Assembly (NCBI GenBank): GCA_025061865.1
Contig: JANXAA010000071.1
Span: forward strand, 1-8,825
Direction of reading: 5' to 3'
DNA length: 8,825 nucleotides
Source: Acidobacteriota bacterium
Lineage (GTDB): Bacteria; Acidobacteriota; HRBIN11
Of this stretch, positions 1 to 5,981 are shown one piece after another. The notes under the pieces were generated by a model, which saw only the letters and a program-made list of their open reading frames with translations, made no database searches and was not told the origin of the DNA. Numbering within the stretch: position 1 is the stretch's first letter; every line of letters starts with the position of its first letter. The position numbers and the translations under genes are program-made.

Positions 1-430
1 GATGGACATCGACCGGGTGGACGCCTTGCATCAAAAGGGCATCATCGAGATCGCTCCCCTGGCGTTCATGCGGGGTCGCACCCTGAACGACGCTTTCATC
101 ATCCTGGACGAAGCCCAGAATACGACGTCCGAGCAGATGAAGATGTTCTTAACCCGCATCGGTTTCAACTCGAAGGTCGTCGTCACAGGAGACATCACAC
201 AGGTCGACCTGCCGCCGGGGCAGGTCTCGGGCCTCCGGGAGGCTATCCCAATCCTCCGGGGCATCGAGGGCCTGCAGTTTGTGTTTTTCGACACCGATGA
301 CGTCGTACGTCACCCCCTGGTTCGTAAAATCGTAGAGGCCTACGAGCGTTATGAGGGCCGTCACCAAGCCGGCCCCGCGCCAGCGGGCCCGTCGGTAGCT
401 GATGGAGACGGTCCGACCGACGCACCATGA
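1..430 (+). CDS. phoH: PhoH-family ATPase, C-terminal part (5' end outside window)
   Basis: This is the C-terminal half of a PhoH/YbeZ-type P-loop ATPase. The family is linked to RNA metabolism and is usually encoded beside ybeY. Seen here: the Walker B stretch IILDEAQN (residues 33-40, counting from the codon at base 2) and the signature TGDITQVDLP (62-71), followed by the conserved region that includes DTDDVVRHPLVRKIV. Family members are about 320-350 aa, so roughly the first 190 residues, including Walker A, lie before base 1. The ATG at base 2 is therefore an internal Met, not the start, and base 1 is the last base of the preceding codon. The last 25 residues are a Gly/Ala/Pro/Asp tail of low complexity. 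The stop overlaps the next start as ATGA, which suggests translational coupling. Family assignment is secure; the cellular role is inferred from the family and context. Confidence 0.95.
   Translation, partial: MDIDRVDALHQKGIIEIAPLAFMRGRTLNDAFIILDEAQNTTSEQMKMFLTRIGFNSKVVVTGDITQVDLPPGQVSGLREAIPILRGIEGLQFVFFDTDDVVRHPLVRKIVEAYERYEGRHQAGPAPAGPSVADGDGPTDAP
371..389 (+). other. GC-rich hairpin in the phoH 3' end
   Basis: CCCGC (374-378) pairs with GCGGG (383-387) across a GCCA loop. GG (371-372) can add two more pairs with CC (388-389) if C373 bulges out. It lies about 40 nt upstream of the overlapping pgpH start and encodes part of the Gly/Ala/Pro tail. It could modulate coupling or simply reflect GC-rich codons; no T-tract follows. 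Confidence 0.25.
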
Positions 431-2709
431 GAAGCTCGGAAGTTCCTCCGGGACGTCATTGGAGCCATTGGGTCCGGGGAGGGGTCCGGTGGGTCTGGGA
501 TCCTCAGCTGGCGTGGGGCATCGCGGCCGGGATATGGACCTTTTGGCTCTTGTTCTGGCAACAGGTCCCTTCGATTCCCCGGTGGACGGCTGGGACTATC
601 GCCTCCCAGACGGTTCGGAGTCCCTCTCACCTGGTCGTCGTCGATGAAGAGGAGACGCGCGCTCAACGGGCGCGGGCCCGTCAGGGAATCCCGCCCGTCT
701 ATACCTGGGACGCCCAAGTCGGTCGGCGCCTTCACGAGCGCCTGACGTCGATCTTTCAGGCCGGCCGGTCGTGGGACGGCCGGTCATCGCTCCCACCGGA
801 GTTGGAGGCCCTCCCTGAGGCCGTCCTCCGTTGGTTCCACCAGCGGGGCTTTGGTGAGGACTTAGAAGACCGACTCCGAGCCGGTATCGATGAGGTCTAC
901 CGCCATTACATCGTCCCCGATGCCTCCCTGATCCAGACGGACTTGGAAGGTCGACTGGTTATCCGGGATGTTTACAGCGGCCGGGAAATCCTGAGCCGAC
1001 CGTCTGAATTGCGTCTCTGGACCAGTGCGGACGTCCGTCAGTTTTGGCAGAGGCAACTCGGGGGCAGGGGGACTGGGTCGGCCGCCGTAGCCGCTTGGTT
1101 GGCCGACCAGAACTTGGCCAATCTGTGGCCCCAAATGGAGGAGACCCTGGCCCGTCAACGGCAGGCCACAGAATCGGTGCCTGAAGTTCGCGTCGAGATT
1201 CGGCGGGGCCAGACGATTATCCGGGCCGGTCAGACCGTGACGCCGCAAGTCGAGCGAGTCCTGAGTCAGTTGGCTGCCCATCGCACACCCCAGACGCTGG
1301 TCCCCCAAGCCATCGGGCTAGCCTTATGGACGGGTGTAATGATCGGCCTGCTGTACTACGGGATGACGCGCCTCCCGATTCGGAACATTACCCTCAATCA
1401 TAAGCCCTTGTTTGCGACGGGGGTGACCATCTGGTTAATCCTATGGACCCTCGTCTTTGTCGAGACGCGGTACGTCGTCGCCGGTCTAACGGCAATCGGC
1501 CTGTCCGAATCCTGGGAGTCGGCCTTTTTCTTCAGTCTACCCCTGTCTTTGGGAACCTGCCTGTGGGTCCTCCTAGGGGATTGGGCCCGGGCCGGATGGT
1601 TTGGCCTCTGGATGGCCCCGTTCGTCGGGCTCTTCTTGGGCGTGGACTTTTGGCAGTTTCTGTACATCCTCGGGGCGGTCCTCTTCCCGATCGTCACTTT
1701 TCGACGGTACCACCGCCGGATCGACCTCTTCATTAACGGATTCTGGCTAAGCCTTCTGTTGATGGCTTGGGAGGGCCTGCTCCTGTGGGTTCAGTTCCAG
1801 ACAGGTTCTCTGACCCGGCCCCTACAAAGCCTCGGGATGGCCTTTGTGGGGGGGCTTAAGTCGGCCATTTTGACCTTTGTCCTCCTCCCCGTCTTGGAGA
1901 GCATCTTCAACATCGTCACGGAGATGAAGCTCTTAGAGTTGAGTAACCTCCAGCATCCTCTTCTCCAGCAATTGGCTCTGCGGGCACCGGGGACCTACTT
2001 TCACAGCATCGCCGTCGGCCAACTGGCCGAGGCAGCCGCCCAGGCCATCGGGGCTAATGGCCTTCTCTTACGAGTGGCGGCTCTCTATCATGACGTCGGT
2101 AAGATGGTTCGGCCCGCATATTTCACCGAGAACCAACATTCGGGCAACCCTCACGACCGAACCCACCCGAACATCAGCCGTCTCATCATCCTGTCCCACG
2201 TCAAGGAAGGCATCGAGTTGGCCCGCAAGTACCGTCTCCCGCAGGTCATCGTCGATATGATCCCCCAGCACCACGGCACGAAACTGCTCCTGTACTTCTA
2301 CAAAAAAGCCCAAGCCTTCTATCCGCCGGGGATGCCACCAGAGGAAGGTGCTTACCGCTATGCGGGTCCCAAGCCCCAGACGAAAGAGGCGGCCATCCTG
2401 ATGCTGGCCGACAGCGTCGAGGCCGCTGCCCGGAGCCTGCGGGAGCCGACGCCCAAGAAGCTGGAAAACGTCGTCGACCGGATTATCGAGTACTGTCTGC
2501 GGGACGGTCAACTCGACGAGACCGAGCTGACCCTGGGGGAGCTCTCCCGCATCCGGGACGCCCTCTGGAAAACCCTGGTCACGATGTATCACCAACGGGT
2601 GAAGTATCCGGGCTTTGACTTCGGGGAAGGGCCCGTCTCCTTCGAGATGTCCAGCCTTCGGGGGGAAGAGGTCGAACAGCCTTCGGGTTCTTGGCGGCGG
2701 GTCAAGTAA
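427..2709 (+). CDS. pgpH: 7TM-HD family cyclic-di-AMP phosphodiesterase (PgpH/YqfF type)
   Basis: This is a membrane phosphohydrolase; characterised relatives (PgpH of Listeria) hydrolyse c-di-AMP to pApA. The order of parts is typical: N-terminal membrane segment (about residues 29-47), a large extracytoplasmic 7TMR-HDED sensor region (about 55-285), a block of membrane helices (about 294-500) and a cytosolic HD domain (about 515-690). Apparent metal ligands are all present: H526 (in YFHSIAVGQ), H555-D556 (HDVGK), H591 (HVKEG), H615-H616 (HHGT) and D662 (LADSVEAAA). Family stretches such as HPNIS and LYFYKKA are intact, so the enzyme looks active. The length of 760 aa is normal for the family. 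The start is the ATG overlapping the phoH stop (ATGA); no good Shine-Dalgarno is close, consistent with coupling. Substrate is inferred from the family; another cyclic dinucleotide is possible. Confidence 0.93.
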   Translation: MRSSEVPPGRHWSHWVRGGVRWVWDPQLAWGIAAGIWTFWLLFWQQVPSIPRWTAGTIASQTVRSPSHLVVVDEEETRAQRARARQGIPPVYTWDAQVGRRLHERLTSIFQAGRSWDGRSSLPPELEALPEAVLRWFHQRGFGEDLEDRLRAGIDEVYRHYIVPDASLIQTDLEGRLVIRDVYSGREILSRPSELRLWTSADVRQFWQRQLGGRGTGSAAVAAWLADQNLANLWPQMEETLARQRQATESVPEVRVEIRRGQTIIRAGQTVTPQVERVLSQLAAHRTPQTLVPQAIGLALWTGVMIGLLYYGMTRLPIRNITLNHKPLFATGVTIWLILWTLVFVETRYVVAGLTAIGLSESWESAFFFSLPLSLGTCLWVLLGDWARAGWFGLWMAPFVGLFLGVDFWQFLYILGAVLFPIVTFRRYHRRIDLFINGFWLSLLLMAWEGLLLWVQFQTGSLTRPLQSLGMAFVGGLKSAILTFVLLPVLESIFNIVTEMKLLELSNLQHPLLQQLALRAPGTYFHSIAVGQLAEAAAQAIGANGLLLRVAALYHDVGKMVRPAYFTENQHSGNPHDRTHPNISRLIILSHVKEGIELARKYRLPQVIVDMIPQHHGTKLLLYFYKKAQAFYPPGMPPEEGAYRYAGPKPQTKEAAILMLADSVEAAARSLREPTPKKLENVVDRIIEYCLRDGQLDETELTLGELSRIRDALWKTLVTMYHQRVKYPGFDFGEGPVSFEMSSLRGEEVEQPSGSWRRVK

Positions 2710-2757
2710 CCCTACCTTTGGCCCATAGGGCCTCGTTGACTTGGATTTTAGGGGTTG

Positions 2758-2812
2758 GGCGGTCAGGCGTCAGGGATCAGGGGGCCAGGAAAAAACTTGA
2801 CCCCTGGATCCC
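2758..2812 (+). repeat. Degenerate heptamer array with inverted copy (pgpH-ybeY gap)
   Basis: Four 7-bp units follow without gaps: GGCGGTC (2758), AGGCGTC (2765), AGGGATC (2772) and AGGGGGC (2779). In the TC-first frame they read TCAGGCG, TCAGGGA, TCAGGGG. After an A-rich spacer an inverted partner occurs. GGGATCAGGGG (2773-2783) pairs with CCCCTGGATCCC (2801-2812) with one bulged G, giving 11 bp and a 17-nt loop. No T-run follows, so it is not a classical rho-independent terminator. It could pause RNA polymerase, set mRNA ends or be a relic repeat. The rest of the 161-nt gap holds no convincing promoter. Confidence 0.6.
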
Positions 2813-2870
2813 AACAGCCAAGACTTGACTTCCCCCCATGCAAGCCTGTCTGCCAGACTGTCCGAGAAAG

Positions 2871-3329
2871 ATGCGTTGGACGTGGATTCGTCGTTACCGG
2901 GGCCCGTCGGTCCCCCGTCGGACGTTGGAGTCGATCTTAGACGCCACAGCCGATTTTCTGGGTGTCTCCGAACAACGGGTGACTATCGTACTGGCCGGCG
3001 ACCGGTTCGTGGCCCGTCTGAAGGGCCAGTATCTGGGAGAACCCCGGCCAACGGACGTCCTGGCCTTTCCATTCCGAGAGACCCTCCCGGATGGAGAAAC
3101 CTACCTGGGGGATATCGTCCTTTCTATCCCGGTGGCTCAACGTCAGGCACGGGCCCAGGGGTATACTTTGGAGTATGAACTGGCTGTCCTACTCGTCCAC
3201 GGCTTTTTACACTTATTAGGCTACGACCACGAAGTCGATCAGGGGGAGATGGCCACCCTGGAACGGGAAATTCGACGTCGATTTATCGACCCCGTCTTCC
3301 AGGGGCGAAGGGCGAGTAGCGAGTGGTAA
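2871..3329 (+). CDS. ybeY: YbeY endoribonuclease / rRNA maturation factor
   Basis: YbeY is a metal-dependent single-strand endoribonuclease for 16S rRNA 3'-end maturation and ribosome quality control. The family motif HGFLHLLGYDH is complete, with the three metal-binding histidines at 110, 114 and 120 counted from the chosen start. Upstream come the conserved PTDVLAFPF block and the YLGDIVLS strand. The chosen start (ATG 2871, 152 aa) gives the usual family length, and family similarity begins right after it; GAGAAAG just upstream is a weak ribosome binding site. An in-frame ATG at 2838 would add 11 residues but has only pyrimidines before it. Pairing with phoH and a CorC-like gene is the classic ybeZ-ybeY-ybeX arrangement. 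The last codons (RRASSEW) are written in a 7-bp repeat that forms a hairpin across the stop codon. The family call is secure; the start is less so. Confidence 0.93.
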   Translation: MRWTWIRRYRGPSVPRRTLESILDATADFLGVSEQRVTIVLAGDRFVARLKGQYLGEPRPTDVLAFPFRETLPDGETYLGDIVLSIPVAQRQARAQGYTLEYELAVLLVHGFLHLLGYDHEVDQGEMATLEREIRRRFIDPVFQGRRASSEW

Positions 3330-3367
3330 GTCGTAATCCCACCATATCGCTGTTCGCCACTCACTTA
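3303..3367 (+). repeat. Heptamer array with inverted array; strong hairpin across the ybeY stop
   Basis: Forward units: GGGCGAA (3303), GGGCGAG (3310), TAGCGAG (3317), TGGTAAG (3324), TCGTAAT (3331). Opposite-orientation units on the same 7-bp grid: CACCATA (3340), TCGCTGT (3347), TCGCCAC (3354), TCACTTA (3361). GGCGAGTAGCGA (3311-3322) pairs over 12 consecutive positions with TCGCTGTTCGCC (3347-3358), including two G.U pairs that exist only in plus-strand RNA. Inside it TGGT (3324-3327) pairs with ACCA (3341-3344) around a 13-nt loop. The ybeY stop (3327-3329) sits in this inner stem and loop, and the structure ends about 9 nt before the ribosome binding site of the next gene. An effect on translation or mRNA processing at this junction is inference. 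Confidence 0.7.
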
Positions 3368-3376
3368 GGTAGGGGT

Positions 3377-4630
3377 ATGGACAGTCCCTCCTTATCGGCA
3401 TGGGCCTGGCAGGGGATAGCGTGGGGTGGGTGGCTTCCTTACGCGGGGGCCGTGTACTTATGGATATGGGACCACGTCATCGAGACGTGGCTTCAACGCC
3501 ATCCTCTGCCGTCTTCACCCCGGTGGGTCCGGACTCATGCCTTGCATTCCCGTATGTGGCCGTACTATCGGATGGTCCAAGGCCTCCTATTGATCAGCAC
3601 GGCCGCCTTCTGGTTGAGCCTCTTGTGGGGGCATCTCTCCGGACCGATTCGCTTGGGGTCGGTGGTTGTACTATTTTATGTCCTACCCGTCTTAGGTACG
3701 GCAGTGGGTCGATGGTGGGGGCACCGTCGACCGCCCTGGGTGGGCTGGGCGTGGCGGCCTGCCTTAGTTATCCTATCGGTCGAGGCCCTCCTACTGGAAC
3801 CTTTCGGCCTCATGGATCGGGCCCTGAGGCTCGTCCAAGCCGCTGCCCCGGACCTGGAGACCGAGACTCCTGAGTCGGCCGCTCTCACCGAAGAAATTAC
3901 GTTTCAACCGGAAACTGTCGAGGACATCCTGATTCCCCGCACGGACTTGACGGCTTATTCGGCCGACACGCCGGTCCAGGAAATCGCTCGGGTCCTGCTT
4001 CAGACCCACTACTCGTGGGCAGTCGTCTACGAGACTGCCCCGGAGCGGTGGGTCGGTGTCGTGACCTGGGAACATCTGATTGACGGCCTGTTAACGGACC
4101 CCCAGCGCCCTATTCGCCAGGTCGGATGGGCCGAACCCCTGACGGTCCCAGAGGGTCAGCGTCTCGTTACACTTTGGCGGACGTGGTCGACGGGCTATCC
4201 CCCGGTCGCCTTTGTTTACGACGAGTACGGAGAAATCTTGGGACTCCTCCGCTGGGTCGACCTGGCCGCCAGCTTGGCCCGGGCGGCCGATAAGGAAATC
4301 GGGGTCGAGGACTATGCCCGACGGTACTACGAGACGTGGTCCGAAAACGAGTGGGTCGTGCGCGGACGTTGTCCCATCGAGTTGTTTTGGCAGATGGCTG
4401 GTTTGGACCCGGGTCAAATGCCTCCCCATTGGGAGACCGTCGCCGGTTGGGTCGCCTCGATGGTACCCCATCTGCCGACGGCCGGCGAGGTCATCCAGTG
4501 GGGCGACCTGGAATTCACCGTCCTGGAGGTCAAAGGCCGACGGTTGGAAAAGATCCGCGTCGTTCGCCGCCCCCCAGCCTCTCCACCGGACCCACCCCCC
4601 GACGAAAGTCCCTGGGTAGTCCGGCATTAA
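3377..4630 (+). CDS. CorC/CNNM-like membrane protein with paired CBS domains (YbeX-type position)
   Basis: This looks like a CorC/CNNM (HlyC) family protein. These are implicated in Mg2+ or Co2+ efflux and, as YbeX, in ribosome metabolism. Residues 1-145 hold about four membrane segments (roughly 12-32, 66-85, 92-110, 125-143) in the position of the DUF21 domain, though the sequence is divergent. The CBS pair spans about 180-300, including VEDILIPRTDL (181-191) and the VYDEYGEILGLL strand (280-291). The C-terminal CorC_HlyC domain (about 320-397) is recognisable from WVVRGRCPIELF, ETVAGWVASMVPHLPTAGE and GRRLEKIRVVR; a proline-rich tail follows. The start at ATG 3377 is chosen because AGGTAGGGG precedes it; a GTG at 3323 would add 18 residues overlapping ybeY and its hairpin. 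Tryptophan makes up 30 of 417 residues, which is exceptional. The family call is good; transported ion unknown. Confidence 0.87.
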   Translation: MDSPSLSAWAWQGIAWGGWLPYAGAVYLWIWDHVIETWLQRHPLPSSPRWVRTHALHSRMWPYYRMVQGLLLISTAAFWLSLLWGHLSGPIRLGSVVVLFYVLPVLGTAVGRWWGHRRPPWVGWAWRPALVILSVEALLLEPFGLMDRALRLVQAAAPDLETETPESAALTEEITFQPETVEDILIPRTDLTAYSADTPVQEIARVLLQTHYSWAVVYETAPERWVGVVTWEHLIDGLLTDPQRPIRQVGWAEPLTVPEGQRLVTLWRTWSTGYPPVAFVYDEYGEILGLLRWVDLAASLARAADKEIGVEDYARRYYETWSENEWVVRGRCPIELFWQMAGLDPGQMPPHWETVAGWVASMVPHLPTAGEVIQWGDLEFTVLEVKGRRLEKIRVVRRPPASPPDPPPDESPWVVRH

Positions 4631-4636
4631 GACGAT

Positions 4637-4678
4637 AGGTCCCAAGGCCTAGAAGCCAGGTCCCGGGAAAGAAGCCCC
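4637..4678. repeat. Period-7 array after the CorC-like gene
   Basis: AGGTCCC occurs at 4637 and again at 4658, exactly three 7-bp units apart. AAGGCCT (4644) and AGAAGCC (4651) fill the space between, and GGGAAAG and AAGCCCC follow on the same grid. The units are degenerate, so this is the weaker kind of array. It starts 7 nt after the preceding stop codon. Confidence 0.4.
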
Positions 4679-4749
4679 CGACTATAGACTCGTTTTGGAA
4701 GGTGGGTTCGCCCCATCTGGGCAAGAAACCTTCGGGTGATCCCGTCTGC

Positions 4750-4825
4750 CTGGGACTGAGGGGCTGGGGGCTGTCGTCTATATCGATAGCTCCCGTACTG
4801 GGACCCGACGTCTGGGACTCGGGAT
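4750..4825. repeat. Two 14-bp (2 x 7) tandem duplications
   Basis: CTGGGACTGAGGGG (4750-4763) is followed directly by CTGGGGGCTGTCGT (4764-4777). After a 20-nt spacer with the TATCGATA palindrome, CTGGGACCCGACGT (4798-4811) is followed directly by CTGGGACTCGGGAT (4812-4825). All four start with CTGGG, three with CTGGGAC. The second pair runs into the heptamer array that starts at 4824. Confidence 0.5.
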
Positions 4826-4873
4826 CTGTCTTGCATCCCATGTCTTGCATCTTGTATCTTACCATCTTGCGTC
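4824..4873. repeat. Heptamer array, consensus TTGCATC
   Basis: Successive units are ATCTGTC, TTGCATC, CCATGTC, TTGCATC, TTGTATC, TTACCATC (8 nt) and TTGCGTC. Every unit ends in TC, at 4829, 4836, 4843, 4850, 4857, 4865 and 4872. On the minus strand the unit reads GATGCAA. The array ends 28 nt before the chosen start of the SurA-like gene. The base composition is more AT-rich than the neighbouring sequence. Confidence 0.65.
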
Positions 4874-4901
4874 CGCTTAGATCTCCCGATGAGGTTTGAA
4901 A

Positions 4902-5912
4902 GTGCAGGGATTCTGGAAATCCGGGGGTCCGTTCTCGATGGGACTTATCCTGGTCATCGGGCTCAGGGGGGTGTCGCCTGGGGTCGCCGACGTCGTCGAG
5001 GCCGTCATCGCCCAGGTCAACGGGGACTTCATCTACTTGAGTGACCTCCGTCACGAAGAAGAACTCCTCCTCCGGCAAGTCCATGCGCAGGTCCTTCCCG
5101 AGAAACGGGCTGAGGTCTTTCAAGATTACCAGGCCAAACTCCTGGATGGCCTGATCGAGCGACAGCTGTTCCTCCAGAAGGCCAAGGAAATGGGCTTAAA
5201 TCCGGACCCCCAAGTCCAGGCGACCCTGGAACGCATCAAGAAAGAGAACAACATCTCCTCCGACGAGGAGTTACGGGCAGCCCTGGAGCGGGAGAACATC
5301 CGTTTTGAGGACTTCGTCGACACGATTCGAGTCCAGGTCCTTCAACGGATGGTCCTCTTGTCGTATATCCAGCCCCGGCTGGTCATTACGGATCAGGACT
5401 TGCGGGCCTACTATCAGCGACATGCCGACGAGTTTCGGACGCCCGAGCAGTGGCATTTTTATCAACTCCAGGTGCCGAAAGACTCGCCCCTCCGGGAGGT
5501 TGTCGAGCGAGAGCTCTTGTCGATGAGCCCCTCCCCTGAGTTTCAAGCCAAGGTCGCCTCGATGGAAGGGGTCCAGTTTGCCGCCATCGGTCCCATCGTC
5601 CCGGAACAAATCCGGTCGGAGGTCCGTCCGGCTTTATCCCAGGCGACTCCGCAGACGTGGGTCGGGCCCCTGGACCTGAACGACCGATGGGTTTGGCTCT
5701 GGCTGGACCGTCGGGAAGGCGGGGCCCAGTTATCCTTCGAGACGGTTCGGGACCAGATTTATGAGCGGGTCGCCCAGGAACGGGCCGATCAAGCGCGGGA
5801 CCGCTACGTCGAGGAATTGAAGAAGAACAGCTTTATTCGTATTTATTGCCTCAACCTACCGGAGCCCTACCGGGCCCTCTACGAGAAGAGCTCCTACTGT
5901 GCACAGGGATAA
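4902..5912 (+). CDS. Secreted SurA/PpiC-like peptidyl-prolyl isomerase / periplasmic chaperone
   Basis: This resembles SurA-type chaperones, which escort outer-membrane proteins through the periplasm. A signal peptide is visible: a short basic start, hydrophobic MGLILVIGL, and a plausible cleavage site after SPGVA (about residue 29). The SurA N-terminal domain follows (AQVNGDFIYLSDL, then helices with KLLDGLIERQLFLQKA). The segment ITDQDLRAYYQRHADEF (from about residue 162) is the usual entry to a parvulin domain. The parvulin core itself is poorly conserved, with the stretch around VGPLDLNDRWVWLWLDRREGG the best match, so isomerase activity is uncertain. A coiled, charged C-terminal helix follows. 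GTG 4902 is chosen because GAGG ends 7 nt before it; TTG 4896 is too close to that site, and ATG 4938 would still keep the hydrophobic core. It converges with yicC after 69 nt. Confidence 0.8.
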   Translation: MQGFWKSGGPFSMGLILVIGLRGVSPGVADVVEAVIAQVNGDFIYLSDLRHEEELLLRQVHAQVLPEKRAEVFQDYQAKLLDGLIERQLFLQKAKEMGLNPDPQVQATLERIKKENNISSDEELRAALERENIRFEDFVDTIRVQVLQRMVLLSYIQPRLVITDQDLRAYYQRHADEFRTPEQWHFYQLQVPKDSPLREVVERELLSMSPSPEFQAKVASMEGVQFAAIGPIVPEQIRSEVRPALSQATPQTWVGPLDLNDRWVWLWLDRREGGAQLSFETVRDQIYERVAQERADQARDRYVEELKKNSFIRIYCLNLPEPYRALYEKSSYCAQG

Positions 5913-5920
5913 GGCTGTTT

Positions 5921-5980
5921 AGTCGGATTCAGGAGTCGGGAAAAGCCGGGTCTCCGACCCCTAACACTCCATACCCAAGC
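5921..5980. repeat. Heptamer array with inverted array between convergent genes
   Basis: Forward units AGTCGGA (5921), TTCAGGA (5928) and GTCGGGA (5935) are followed, on the opposite strand, by GACCCGG, GGTCGGA, TGTTAGG, TATGGAG and GCTTGGG (5946-5980), also at 7-bp steps. TCCGAC (5953-5958) can pair with GTCGGA (5922-5927) or, with one G.U, with GTCGGG (5935-5940). The element fills the gap between the SurA-like stop and the yicC stop. It might end transcripts from both sides, but no T-run is present on either strand. Confidence 0.5.
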
Positions 5981-5981
5981 A

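Larger units (their letters stand above)
4631..4901 (+). other. 271-nt gene-free leader upstream of the SurA-like gene
   Basis: No supported ORF lies here. The segment carries three separate period-7 or period-14 arrays (listed separately) and potential RNA structure: GAAGGT (4698-4703) pairs with ACCTTC (4728-4733), enclosing either GCCC/GGGC (4710-4713 with 4719-4722) or GGG/CCC around a TTCG loop (4704-4713). CGGG-TGAT-CCCG (4733-4744) overlaps the last pair. TATCGATA (4781-4788) is a perfect palindrome. GATCT (4823-4827) can pair with AGATC (4879-4883), closing the distal array in a loop. I found no hexamer pair with good promoter spacing and recognise no known riboswitch class. A promoter for the SurA-like gene probably lies in this segment or further upstream. 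Confidence 0.5.

Noticed and set aside
2736..2830. Three TTGAC hexamers (2736, 2797, 2825) as -35 boxes for ybeY
   Set aside because: None has a reasonable -10 hexamer 16-18 nt downstream.
2838..2870. Upstream ybeY start at ATG 2838
   Set aside because: It is preceded by a pyrimidine run with no ribosome binding site, and the extra residues exceed the family N-terminus.
5913..5981. Rho-independent terminator between the convergent genes
   Set aside because: Stems are short and there is no T-run after either arm; kept as a repeat element only.
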